Assembly (NCBI GenBank): GCA_964575715.1
Contig: CAZNSG010000009.1
Coordinates: 1 to 8,925, forward strand
DNA: 8,925 bases
Origin: PNAI01 sp964575715
Lineage (GTDB): Bacteria; Pseudomonadota; Alphaproteobacteria; Rhizobiales; Xanthobacteraceae
Direction: 5' to 3'
The notes beneath the pieces were generated by a model. That model was not told where the DNA came from. It did no database searches and was given only the letters and a program-made list of their open reading frames with translations. Positions 1-6,870 of the stretch are shown piece by piece. The position numbers and the translations under genes are program-made. Within the stretch, counting starts at the first letter, position 1, and the number at the start of each line of letters is the position of its first letter.

Positions 1-19
1 GGTTTCCCGCCTTCGCCAA

Positions 20-70
20 CCGCCTTCGTCCGAAGGCGGACTTCGGCGGTCAAGAGCCCGCTTCGGCGGG
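20..70. repeat. Short intergenic hairpins
   Basis: Two small palindromes lie side by side. The first pairs ccgccttcg (20-28) with cgaaggcgg (31-39) around a 2-nt loop. The second is cccgc-ttcg-gcggg (57-70), a C(TTCG)G tetraloop stem. An alternative fold pairs 28-32 with 37-41. They resemble the other CTTCG-tipped hairpins in this window. No gene is seen in 1-180. The left end is cut by the window, so the full element is not visible. Confidence 0.6.
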
Positions 71-87
71 CGAAGGAAGGTCGGAAA

Positions 88-122
88 AGCATGTCCTCGG
101 GCTTGACCCGAGGGATCATGCT
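88..122. repeat. Palindrome with CTTGA loop
   Basis: Outer arms agcatg (88-93) and catgct (117-122) enclose an inner stem cctcggg (95-101) / cccgagg (107-113) with loop cttga (102-106). The same loop tops the stem at 2326-2344. This is an interspersed-palindrome type common between genes in Bradyrhizobiaceae (from memory). No T-run follows, so a terminator role is unsupported. Confidence 0.65.
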
Positions 123-132
123 CAAACAAAAA

Positions 133-177
133 GCTAGAGCCTGTCGCTGATTCAACTAAAACTCATAAGGCTCTAGC
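133..177. repeat. 43-bp palindrome, copy A
   Basis: Arms gctagagcct (133-142) and aggctctagc (168-177) are a perfect 10-bp inverted repeat. The 43-bp core 134-176 has the same length, the same ctagagc/gctctag ends and the same internal word gattcaac at the same offset as 8219-8261. In this copy the inner stem is lost. It ends 42 bp before the chosen potF start and so lies in that gene's promoter or leader. Confidence 0.75.
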
Positions 178-205
178 GCCATGAGCAAATTGTGTCCGCA
201 CTCGC

Positions 206-210
206 GAGGA
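206..210 (+). promoter_or_regulatory. RBS deciding potF start
   Basis: gagga lies 9 nt before the ATG at 220. The upstream in-frame ATG at 181 has no comparable site and would place 13 polar residues before the signal peptide, so 220 is preferred. Confidence 0.55.
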
Positions 211-219
211 CTTCCAGCG

Positions 220-1344
220 ATGCACCGAGTAATCATTTTTTTGGCGCTCTGTGTTCTCCCGGCCACCATGACCGGGCTCGGCAAGGCCCCCGCGCAGGCC
301 GTCAAAGCGCGCATGGTCAATGTCTATAATTGGTCGGACTATGTTGAATCGAGCGTGCTGCGCGATTTCACGCGGGAGACCGGGATTAAGGTTCGTTACG
401 ACACCTTCGATTCGAACGAAACGCTGGAAACCAGGCTGCTCGCCGGCAATTCCGGCTACGATGTCGTGGTGCCGACCGCCTATTTTCTCGAGCACCAGAT
501 CAAGGCCGGTGTGTTCCAGAAGCTCGACAAGAGCAAGCTGCCCAATCTCGCCAACGTCTGGCCCGCCATCGCGCAACGACTAGCAGCCTACGATCCCGGC
601 AATCTTTACGCCGTCAATTACATGTGGGGGACCACCGGCATCGGCTACAACGCCAAGAAGGCGCGCGACATTCTCGGCGGCGAGACGCGCATCGATGCGG
701 CGATGGCGTCCTGGGACATTTTGTTCAAGCCGGAGAATCTGGCGAAGTTCAAGGATTGCGGCGTCTATATGCTGGATTCGCCCGACGATGTCCTCTCGGC
801 GGCCCTGCACTATCTTGGTCTCAATCCGAATTCGACGAGCCATACCGAGCTTGAGCGGGCTGCCGCGCTGCTTGCGCGCGTGCGGCCCTCGGTGCGCAAA
901 TTCCATTCCTCGGAATATCTCGATGCGCTGGCGAGCGGCCGCATCTGCCTGGTGCTGGGCTGGTCGGGCGACATCAAGCAGGCGCAGAAGCGCGCGGCCG
1001 AGGCCAAGAACGGCGTTGAGATCGGCTACGCCATTCCCAAGGGCGGCGCGCAGATGTGGTTCGACAATTTTGCCATTCCGCGCGACGCCAAAAATGTCGC
1101 GGAGGCGCACGAATTCATCGACTATCTGCTGCGCGCGGAGGTCGCGGCCAGGAACACGAACTATCTGTTCTACGCCAATGGCAACCTCGCGAGCCAGAAG
1201 TCGATCGCGCCGGCGATCCTCAACGATCGCACCATCTATCCCGATGAGCAGACCATGGGGGAGCTCTACACCATTACCGCCCACGACCTGAAAACCCAGC
1301 GCCTGATGAACCGGCTGTGGACGCGGATCAAGACGGGAAGGTAA
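220..1344 (+). CDS. potF: PotF-like polyamine-binding periplasmic protein
   Basis: Predicted 374-residue extracytoplasmic solute-binding protein of the PotF/PotD family, which captures putrescine or a related polyamine in the periplasm for an ABC importer. Residues 1-27 form a signal peptide ending AQA. The mature protein starts with the family hallmark VYNWSDY (35-41) and continues with YDTFDSNETLETRL, DKSKLPNL, MWGTTGIGYN (135-144), FHSSEYLDALASG (228-240), GWSGD (247-251), MWFDNFAIP (279-287) and a terminal WTRIKTGR. Ligand positions known in E. coli PotF appear as Trp38, Ser39, Tyr41, Trp248, Asp251, Asp282 and Tyr318. The usual Glu185 of PotF aligns with Asp190, a conservative change. 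No permease or ATPase gene (potGHI) is adjacent, so it is an orphan binding protein. It converges with lpxXL with only 9 bp between the stop codons and no visible terminator. An in-frame ATG at 181 is the alternative start. Polyamine binding is well supported; the exact ligand is not. Confidence 0.9.
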   Translation: MHRVIIFLALCVLPATMTGLGKAPAQAVKARMVNVYNWSDYVESSVLRDFTRETGIKVRYDTFDSNETLETRLLAGNSGYDVVVPTAYFLEHQIKAGVFQKLDKSKLPNLANVWPAIAQRLAAYDPGNLYAVNYMWGTTGIGYNAKKARDILGGETRIDAAMASWDILFKPENLAKFKDCGVYMLDSPDDVLSAALHYLGLNPNSTSHTELERAAALLARVRPSVRKFHSSEYLDALASGRICLVLGWSGDIKQAQKRAAEAKNGVEIGYAIPKGGAQMWFDNFAIPRDAKNVAEAHEFIDYLLRAEVAARNTNYLFYANGNLASQKSIAPAILNDRTIYPDEQTMGELYTITAHDLKTQRLMNRLWTRIKTGR

Positions 1345-1353
1345 TGGCGATCG

Positions 1354-2253
1354 TTATCTCCACCTTCGATGCAACCATAACCATTGCTCCGGGAATTCCC
1401 GCACCCAGGCTTCCACCACATCGGTGATGATCTGCATGGTGCCCGCCACGTCGATCTGCCCGCTGGCGTCGCGCGCCGGCGCGATCGCATCCGTCATCTC
1501 GATCCGGAAGCGATGACCGGGCAGCCGGATCATGCGCGCGCCGTGAATTGGGCAATCGATATGGCGGGCGAGCCGGGCCAGCATGGGATTGGCCTTGGTC
1601 CGGCGGCCAAAGAACATCACATCGACTCCCTGCACATTGTACTGATCCACCAGCATCGCCACATGGCCGCCGGCTTCCAGCGCGCGCATGAGCTTGAGCG
1701 GCGCATCAAGTCCGGTTGGCACCAGCGTGCCCATGCTGCCAGCACGGATCTTGATCACTGCGTCGGCTACCGCGCTCAAATTGGGCCGGCGATAGAGCAC
1801 GCTCAAGTCGAGCTTGTAGGCGGCCGCGACCTGCGCGGCGAGCTCCCAGTTCGCCAAGTGTGCTGTGAAGATGAGCGCCGGCTTGCCGTCGACGCGCAGG
1901 CGATGGAAGCGGTCGAACGTTGTCTGATCGTAGTCGATATCCCATGGCCCGGCCAGCTCCGGATCGCGCGTCTTGATCCGGTCGGAATGCGCGAACTCGG
2001 CCGCAACCCGGCCAAGATTATCCCACACCCCGCGCAGGATGGTTTCGATCTCCGCCGGAGATTTTTCCGGAAATGCCGCCGCGAGATTGGCGCGTCCGAT
2101 GCGATGCTCAGGCAGCCAGGGACCGAACCGGCGCAAGAATCCCCCGGCGATATCGGCGATCGCCTTGCGGTCGATCAGCCGGATCGCCTTGAGCGCGCCG
2201 ACGGTCAGAAAACCTGCGGCCGCATTGATGGCTGGCTTGAGCCGCGTTGTCAT
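1354..2253 (-). CDS. lpxXL: LpxXL, VLCFA acyltransferase to lipid A
   Basis: 299-residue member of the LpxL/HtrB lysophospholipid acyltransferase family. In rhizobia LpxXL transfers the (omega-1)-hydroxylated very-long-chain acyl group from AcpXL to lipid A at the inner membrane. Visible features are the catalytic H-x4-E motif HLANWE (His132, Glu137), an N-terminal hydrophobic stretch (about 10-25), a LVDQYNVQGVDVMFFGRRTK block (201-220), where other LpxL enzymes have an equivalent D-Q segment before the substrate pocket, and the family ending FPEQWLWLHRRWR. GGAG lies about 7 nt before the ATG. It is the last gene of the acpXL cluster but is separated from adh2XL by 340 bp containing a palindromic element, so it may be transcribed by read-through or from its own promoter. 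The specific LpxXL assignment rests on cluster context; by sequence alone it would be a generic lauroyl acyltransferase. Confidence 0.9.
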   Translation of the reverse strand: MTTRLKPAINAAAGFLTVGALKAIRLIDRKAIADIAGGFLRRFGPWLPEHRIGRANLAAAFPEKSPAEIETILRGVWDNLGRVAAEFAHSDRIKTRDPELAGPWDIDYDQTTFDRFHRLRVDGKPALIFTAHLANWELAAQVAAAYKLDLSVLYRRPNLSAVADAVIKIRAGSMGTLVPTGLDAPLKLMRALEAGGHVAMLVDQYNVQGVDVMFFGRRTKANPMLARLARHIDCPIHGARMIRLPGHRFRIEMTDAIAPARDASGQIDVAGTMQIITDVVEAWVREFPEQWLWLHRRWR

Positions 2254-2295
2254 ACCGTCTCCGGTTGATGAGTTCAGGTCGAGCGCGGTCTATTT

Positions 2296-2505
2296 TCCCT
2301 CCCCCTGAAAGGGGGAGGGTGGCGACCCCCGACTTGATCGGGGGGAGCCGGGTGGGGGTCGAATTCAGAGATGTCCAATCTTGCGCTTGCGACCCCCACC
2401 CCGATCCTCGCTTCGCTCAGCATAGCCGATGCTTCGCATCGGCGTTCTTTGCGTAAAGAACGGCGGCCGAAGGCCGCCTATGCCTCCCCCTTTCAGGGGG
2501 AGGGA
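2296..2505. mobile_element. MITE-like palindromic element
   Basis: Terminal inverted repeats of about 23 bp, at 2296-2319 and 2483-2505, begin tccctccccctgaaag. Each terminus is also a hairpin by itself (9-bp arms 2297-2305/2311-2319, loop tgaaa). Inside are a stem cccccga/tcggggg with loop cttga (2326-2344), a 12-bp inverted repeat gggtgggggtcg (2350-2361) / cgacccccaccc (2390-2401), and a cluster of three abutting hairpins (2425-2478). It has no coding capacity and no obvious target-site duplication. GC-rich ccctcccc-type elements of this build are widespread in Rhizobiales intergenic DNA (from memory). It sits inside the VLCFA cluster. Confidence 0.7.
2420..2483. repeat. CATAG...CTATG module with three hairpins
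   Basis: Borders gcata (2420-2424) and tatgc (2479-2483), or catag/ctatg at 2421-2425 and 2478-2482, enclose three contiguous stem-loops with no spacer: gccgatgc-ttc-gcatcggc (2425-2443), gttcttt-gcgt-aaagaac (2444-2461) and ggcggcc-gaa-ggccgcc (2462-2478). It can fold as a four-way, cloverleaf-shaped junction. The same borders recur at 8855-8894. Confidence 0.75.
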
Positions 2506-2593
2506 TTAAGAATATTCACATCGCCGCACTGAACTGATCGGACGGATTTCGTGTCAGGCCTCGCGCCGAACGATGTGTCACCCGGCGTCCTGT

Positions 2594-3616
2594 TTAGAAG
2601 TGCACGATGATTTTTCCAAATACCTGACGGCTCTCCAGCCGCGCAAGTCCGCGCTCAAAGTCGGCCAGCGCAACTTCGGTATCGATGACCGGCAAGAGGC
2701 CGTTTGCCATCTTGGCGAGACCATCGCGAATGTTGCGCATCGACGCGCCGAACGAGCCGAAAATCTTGTACTGCTGTTGAAACAGCTGCATCAGGTTGAG
2801 CTGCACCGAGGGCCCCGCGGTCGAGCCGCAGGTGACCAGGCGTCCGCCGCGCTTGAGCACGAGCAACGAGCCGTTGAAGCCTTCGCCGCCGACGTGCTCG
2901 AACACGACGTCGACGCCCTTCTTGTTCGTGAGCTTGCGCGTGAGCGTCTCGAATCGCTCCGTCCGGTAGTTGATGACATGGTCCGCGCCGATCGCCTTGG
3001 CCTTTTCCGCCTTGGCGTCGTCGCCGACCGTGGTGATCACGGTGCACCCGATCGCCTTCGCCATCTTGATCGCGACGCTGCCGATGCCGGAGCCTCCGGC
3101 ATGTACCAAAATAGTCTCCCCGGCCTTGAGCTTGGCGTTGTCGAACAGCATGTGCTCGACGGTGGAGAAGGCGATCGGCGCGCAGGCGGCGTCGCGCAGG
3201 CTTACGCCCTTGGGTACCGGGATCACCAGCCGCGCCGGCAGGTTGAGCCGGTCGCGGGCAAAGCCGTCCACATGAAAGCCCATGATGCCGCCGACGTTTT
3301 CACACAAGTTGTCGCGGTCCTCGCGGCAAGCCGGGCACGTGCCGCAAGTGAGCGCGCCGTACATGACCACCGGATCCCCCGGCATGAATGCTGTGACGCC
3401 CGCGCCCGCCGCCGCGATTTCGCCCGCCGCCTCCACCCCCACCACCACCGGAAGCTTGCGTTTGGCGAATGCCATGCCGCGAAAGCCCCACAAATCCAGA
3501 TGATTGAGCGCGATGGCCTTGACGCTGATCTGCACTTCGCCGGCGGCGGGCGCGGGCGGTGCGGGGGCATCGACAAGTTCGAGCTTGCGATCCGCAAGCA
3601 GCGTCAGTGCGCGCAT
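2594..3616 (-). CDS. adh2XL: Zinc-containing MDR oxidoreductase of VLCFA cluster
   Basis: 340-residue medium-chain dehydrogenase/reductase. The GroES-like N-terminal half carries the structural-zinc lobe CGTCPACREDRDNLC (Cys91, 94, 97, 105). The Rossmann half carries the nucleotide motif HAGGSGIGS (172-180), most compatible with NAD(P)H. The catalytic-zinc ligands of true alcohol dehydrogenases look absent: the Cys near residue 38 is Asn (ALNHLD), and the His of the usual GHE is Val61 (GVEAAG). It therefore resembles quinone oxidoreductase or enoyl-reductase-like MDR proteins more than ethanol dehydrogenases. It starts 4 nt after the fabF1XL stop and is surely cotranscribed. In rhizobial clusters a gene in this position is called an alcohol dehydrogenase, but its reaction is uncertain. 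Reduction of an enoyl or keto intermediate during chain extension, or chemistry at the (omega-1) hydroxyl, are both inference. Confidence 0.85.
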   Translation of the reverse strand: MRALTLLADRKLELVDAPAPPAPAAGEVQISVKAIALNHLDLWGFRGMAFAKRKLPVVVGVEAAGEIAAAGAGVTAFMPGDPVVMYGALTCGTCPACREDRDNLCENVGGIMGFHVDGFARDRLNLPARLVIPVPKGVSLRDAACAPIAFSTVEHMLFDNAKLKAGETILVHAGGSGIGSVAIKMAKAIGCTVITTVGDDAKAEKAKAIGADHVINYRTERFETLTRKLTNKKGVDVVFEHVGGEGFNGSLLVLKRGGRLVTCGSTAGPSVQLNLMQLFQQQYKIFGSFGASMRNIRDGLAKMANGLLPVIDTEVALADFERGLARLESRQVFGKIIVHF

Positions 3617-3620
3617 CTTG

Positions 3621-4901
3621 TCACGCCGGTTCGCGTCCCATCACCAGCGATACATTTTGGCCGCCGAAGCCGAACGAATTGGATATGGCATGGCGGATGC
3701 TGGCGTCGCGTGCCACATGCGGCACCACATCGAGCGCGATCGCGGGATCGGGCACCTGATAATTGATGGTCGGCGGAATACGCTGATGCTGCAAGGTAAG
3801 CAGCGTGAATACCGCCTCGACCGCGCCCGCCGCCGAGAGTGTGTGGCCGATCATCGATTTGTTGGACGAGATCGGCAGGGTTTTTGCGCGTTCACCGAAC
3901 ACGTTCATCACGGCCAGACATTCCATCTTATCGTTCTCCGGCGTACCTGTGCCGTGCGGATTGACGTAGTCGATATCCTCAGGATTGAGCCCCGCGTCCG
4001 CCAGTGCATGGCGGATGCAGCCGATGATCGGCTTTCCATCCGGGCTCGACCGCGTGCGATGGAAGGCATCCGCCATCTCGCCGCAGCCTTCGATCACGCC
4101 GAGAATTTTCGCGCCGCGCGCCTTGGCCGACTCAAAGCTCTCCAGTACCAGCGCACCCGCGCCCTCGGCCATGACGAAGCCGTCGCGATTTTTCGCAAAC
4201 GGCTTTGCCGCCGCTTGCGGCGGGTCGTTGGATGTCGAAAGCGCCGAGAGCAGCGAGAAGCGGATCAGCGATTCCGTGTTGACCGAGCCGTCGGTGCCGA
4301 CGCAAAGCGCGGCATTCGTCTCGCCGCGCCGGATCGCCTCGATGCCGAGCTGAATGGCGGTGGCGCCAGAAGCGCAGGCGGTCGAAAGCGAGATCGGCGA
4401 ACCTTTGGCTCCAAACTTTTCGGCCAGATAATTGGCCACCGAGCCGAACATGAAGCGCCGATGATAGTCGTTGAAACGACCCGATTCGGCGGCGCGCAAC
4501 ATGTCGTCGTAGCTGATGGCATCGTTCGAGCCCGACGCCGCGGCAAGATTGCGCCGCTGCAACCACTCCAACTCGATCGGGGGCACGGCGAGAAACAATG
4601 GACCGGGAAAATCTCCCTTCGCCCCGATGCCCGATTGCGCGATCGCCTCCTCGGCGACCATGTCGGCAAGCCGCTCTGAAAGCTCCGGCGCCGAGTGCGA
4701 CTCCATCGGCACAAAGTCAACGGTGCCGGCAATCCGGGTTTTCAGGCCGTCGGTTGCAAACCGCGTGATGGCATGAATGCCCGATTGGCCAGCGGTAAGT
4801 TTGCTCCAGTTCTCGGTCTTGCCGGCGCCGAGCGAGGTGACGACACCGATTCCGGTGGCGACTACGATCGGCCGGCCGGCTTTGTCATGCATGGAAGACA
4901 T
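3621..4901 (-). CDS. fabF1XL: FabF1XL, active beta-ketoacyl-ACP synthase
   Basis: 426-residue thiolase-fold condensing enzyme (KAS II/FabF type) that extends acyl chains by decarboxylative condensation with malonyl-ACP, presumably on AcpXL in the cytoplasm. All catalytic residues are visible: nucleophile Cys176 in STACASG, His316 in NPHGTGT, Lys348 in SSNKSM and His353 in IGHTLSAAG. The C-terminal glycine-rich NSFGFGGQN (408-416) is also intact. The ATG at 4901 is chosen because AAGGAG lies 8 nt upstream, immediately after the fabF2XL stop; a second ATG at 4892 is possible. The gap to fabF2XL is 13 nt and to adh2XL 4 nt. It is probably the catalytic half of a pair with FabF2XL, as ketosynthase alpha is paired with chain-length factor in type II polyketide synthases (inference). 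Confidence 0.93.
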   Translation of the reverse strand: MSSMHDKAGRPIVVATGIGVVTSLGAGKTENWSKLTAGQSGIHAITRFATDGLKTRIAGTVDFVPMESHSAPELSERLADMVAEEAIAQSGIGAKGDFPGPLFLAVPPIELEWLQRRNLAAASGSNDAISYDDMLRAAESGRFNDYHRRFMFGSVANYLAEKFGAKGSPISLSTACASGATAIQLGIEAIRRGETNAALCVGTDGSVNTESLIRFSLLSALSTSNDPPQAAAKPFAKNRDGFVMAEGAGALVLESFESAKARGAKILGVIEGCGEMADAFHRTRSSPDGKPIIGCIRHALADAGLNPEDIDYVNPHGTGTPENDKMECLAVMNVFGERAKTLPISSNKSMIGHTLSAAGAVEAVFTLLTLQHQRIPPTINYQVPDPAIALDVVPHVARDASIRHAISNSFGFGGQNVSLVMGREPA

Positions 4902-4909
4902 CTCGGCTA

Positions 4910-4915
4910 CTCCTT
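4910..4915 (-). promoter_or_regulatory. RBS of fabF1XL
   Basis: AAGGAG on the minus strand, 8 nt before the ATG at 4901. It overlaps the last base of the fabF2XL stop codon, so translation of the two synthases is probably coupled. Confidence 0.7.
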
Positions 4916-6108
4916 CACTCGATCGCTTCGACCAGCGCAAGACCTTCGCCGCGCCAATGCCCGACGCCGGTGACGACCACTTGGGCAAGCGGGCCATCCA
5001 TCGGCCGCTCCACCCCGGATCGATCGCTCGGCGCAAACAGCTTACCACGACTGACCGCGATCGCGGCGAGCGCCACATTCATGGGAAACTGCGGCTCGAG
5101 CGCATGTCCAAGATAAGTACCGCTGGCGCGCACCGCAATCTCCGGGTGCTGGGCAAAAAATGCGCGCTCTTCCGAGGTGGCCGGCTCCGCCCCGCTCGCT
5201 CCGGAAATGACGGCGGCGCGTCCAGCCTTTAGACGCCCGGAAGTCTTTTCCCACATGCGCGCAAGCGCGGCGGTAGCTTGGCCGGGCTTGCGATTGGTGC
5301 GGTCGGCGAGCGCGATGGTCAATCGCGCCAACGGCTTTGCGCCGCGCGCTTCGGCGTGCCGGCGCTCTTCGATCACTAGGAACGCACCAAACGATCCAAT
5401 CGCGAAGCCGCCCTTCGGTCCGCGCTCCCACACCGGCGCGAAGTTGCCCTTGAGATTGAAGCCGCCGAATTCGTACAGCACCAGCACATCCTCGCGCTCG
5501 CCATTGCAAGCGCCGCCCACCAGCGCAATCTCGCTCTGTCCTCCGGTAATGCGCGCGAGCGCGATGCGGACCGCGTCGATCCCTGCTGATTCCTCGCCCA
5601 TGAAGGTGCGTGAGGAGCCGGTCACGCCATGCACGATCGAAATGTTGCCGGCAAGCAGATTGGAAAGCTGCGCCAAAAACAGCGTTGGCCGCAAATCGCT
5701 CATCAGCCGCTCGTTGAGGAAGGCATCTGGATTCGCCGCCTTCGGCAAGCCGGTCAAAATCGCGCCATCAACCGCAAGATCGCGCTCGCCGCCGCCGGCG
5801 GCGACGATCATGTCCGTGCGCGAAAGCACGTCGGTATTGCCCTTGAGACCGGCCGATTCGAGCGCCAGCCCCGCGGCATATGTGCCGATCCGCTGCCAGG
5901 CCTCCATCTGACGCTGGTCGCCCTTTTTCGGAATCTGCTTGTCCAGATCGATCGCGGCGATCGGATGCACGATATAGGGCGCGAAGGTTTCTACATCGGC
6001 ATGCGGCTGGCCTGCGTTGAGCGCTTGCCAGTGCGCTTCCGCTCCTTCGCCCAGGCAAGACACGATGCCGACGCCGGTGATCCATGCCTCGCGTGCATTC
6101 TCAGCCAT
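4915..6108 (-). CDS. fabF2XL: FabF2XL, ketosynthase-like protein lacking catalytic Cys
   Basis: 397-residue protein of the beta-ketoacyl synthase fold: N-terminal WITGVGIVSCLGEG (9-22), GGERD (106-110), ALVGGACN (195-202), a GSFGAFLVIEERR segment (238-250) and a C-terminal VVVTGVGHWRGEG (377-389). The active site is degenerate. Where FabF has TACxSG, this reads ISIVHGVTGSSRTFMG (156-171) with Val162 or a neighbour in place of Cys. The HGTGT region reads ISGASGAEP (301-309) without His. The Lys of NKS is replaced near Gly330, and only the last His (His335 in YLGHAL) remains. It is therefore unlikely to condense alone; a chain-length or partner subunit of FabF1XL is the natural reading. Its ATG lies inside the end of fabZXL (8-nt overlap, ATGGCTGA), pointing to translational coupling. 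The family is secure; the non-catalytic role is inference. Confidence 0.88.
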   Translation of the reverse strand: MAENAREAWITGVGIVSCLGEGAEAHWQALNAGQPHADVETFAPYIVHPIAAIDLDKQIPKKGDQRQMEAWQRIGTYAAGLALESAGLKGNTDVLSRTDMIVAAGGGERDLAVDGAILTGLPKAANPDAFLNERLMSDLRPTLFLAQLSNLLAGNISIVHGVTGSSRTFMGEESAGIDAVRIALARITGGQSEIALVGGACNGEREDVLVLYEFGGFNLKGNFAPVWERGPKGGFAIGSFGAFLVIEERRHAEARGAKPLARLTIALADRTNRKPGQATAALARMWEKTSGRLKAGRAAVISGASGAEPATSEERAFFAQHPEIAVRASGTYLGHALEPQFPMNVALAAIAVSRGKLFAPSDRSGVERPMDGPLAQVVVTGVGHWRGEGLALVEAIE

Positions 6109-6574
6109 TGCCGACGGTCTCCATCGGAAACCCAAGGCGCTCGGCGACCTGTTGCATGCTGGCGCGGAATTGCGCGTTCGGGAACGGCATGATGCGGAAC
6201 GTGATGGTGGCGTCGCAGACCACCTTGCCTTCGACGCGGCCCTCGGCCTCCGTGATCGCATATCCCGAGCCGTCATGGACGAGCTTGGCCGAGAGTGACA
6301 AGCGCTCGCCGGGATTCACAAAGGTGCGAAGCTTGACGTCCTTGAGCGCCGCCAGGAACGGCATGCGGTCAAAGTGCGTGAGCGCCACGATCAGCCAGCC
6401 CGAGGTTTGCGCCATGGACTCGATCAGCAACACGCCCGGCATCAGCGGATAGCCGGGAAAGTGGCCCTCGAAGATGGTGCTGGCGGTAGGGACGGTCGCC
6501 TCGGTTCGGATCGTCTTGTCGGCGATATCAAGCGCGATGATCCGGTCGATGAGCTGGAAATACTCGATCCGCAT
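6101..6574 (-). CDS. fabZXL: FabZXL, 3-hydroxyacyl-ACP dehydratase
   Basis: 157-residue hotdog-fold FabZ/FabA-like dehydratase that removes water from 3-hydroxyacyl-ACP during VLCFA assembly. The catalytic segment is intact: His38 in FEGHFPGYPLMPGV (35-48) and Glu52 in LIESMAQTSG. The C-terminal half (about 75-130) shows the second hotdog strand set with MPFLAALKDVKLRTFVNPG. The ATG at 6574 is chosen because the family begins right at the MRIEYFQLIDRI segment and AGAGGG lies just upstream. A GTG at 6592, overlapping the acpXL stop as GTGA, would add six residues. The gene is slightly longer than E. coli FabZ owing to a C-terminal tail. The gap after acpXL is 14 nt and the overlap with fabF2XL is 8 nt. 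Confidence 0.9.
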   Translation of the reverse strand: MRIEYFQLIDRIIALDIADKTIRTEATVPTASTIFEGHFPGYPLMPGVLLIESMAQTSGWLIVALTHFDRMPFLAALKDVKLRTFVNPGERLSLSAKLVHDGSGYAITEAEGRVEGKVVCDATITFRIMPFPNAQFRASMQQVAERLGFPMETVGNG

Positions 6575-6588
6575 GCGCCCTCTGACGG

Positions 6589-6870
6589 TCACGCCACTTT
6601 GGCAGAAACCAAGCCGTCGATGCGGCTACAGAGGTTCGTAAGCACGAAATACTGCTCGGTTGTCGCCTTGCCGTCATTGACCTCCTGCGTCCATTGCTCG
6701 AGCGGTAATTTGATGCCGAAGGCCTTGTCGATGGCGAACGCGATGTCGAGGAAGTCGAGGCTGTCGATGCCGAGGTCGTCGATCGCATGACTTTCCGGCT
6801 TGATCGTGTCGCGCGCAATGTCGCAGGTCTCGGCGATGATATTGGCTACGGTTTCGAAGGTCGAAGGCAT
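6589..6870 (-). CDS. acpXL: AcpXL, acyl carrier protein for VLCFA
   Basis: 93-residue special acyl carrier protein that holds the very-long-chain acyl group destined for lipid A. The 4'-phosphopantetheine attachment site is Ser37 in DDLGIDSLDFLD (31-42). The protein is longer than the housekeeping ACP (about 78 residues) and closely matches rhizobial AcpXL through the helices FAIDKAFGIKLPLEQW (45-60) and TTEQYFVLTNLCSRID (70-85). The ATG at 6870 is preferred; an in-frame TTG at 6876 would add two residues. It is the first gene of the minus-strand cluster, so the cluster promoter should lie in 6871-7100. This ACP, together with the order of the next five genes, is the strongest evidence for the pathway assignment. 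Confidence 0.95.
   Translation of the reverse strand: MPSTFETVANIIAETCDIARDTIKPESHAIDDLGIDSLDFLDIAFAIDKAFGIKLPLEQWTQEVNDGKATTEQYFVLTNLCSRIDGLVSAKVA

Larger units (their letters stand above)
2254..2593. other. Intergenic region between adh2XL and lpxXL
   Basis: No gene is supported here. It holds the MITE-like element 2296-2505. The remaining 42 bp on the lpxXL side carry that gene's ribosome binding site. The 88 bp on the adh2XL side (2506-2593) show no clear terminator or promoter. Confidence 0.7.

Noticed and set aside
580..1284. Minus-strand open frame of 234 codons inside potF
   Set aside because: Shadow of potF, whose family match runs over its whole length.
1384..2268. Long plus-strand open frame (294 codons) opposite lpxXL
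   Set aside because: Antisense shadow of a well-recognised acyltransferase in high-GC DNA; the product resembles no family and lacks a ribosome binding site.
2573..4679. Two long plus-strand open frames (397 and 391 codons) opposite adh2XL and fabF1XL
   Set aside because: Both are antisense to genes with intact catalytic motifs; their compositions are Arg/His/Asp-rich as expected of reverse-strand GC-rich codons.
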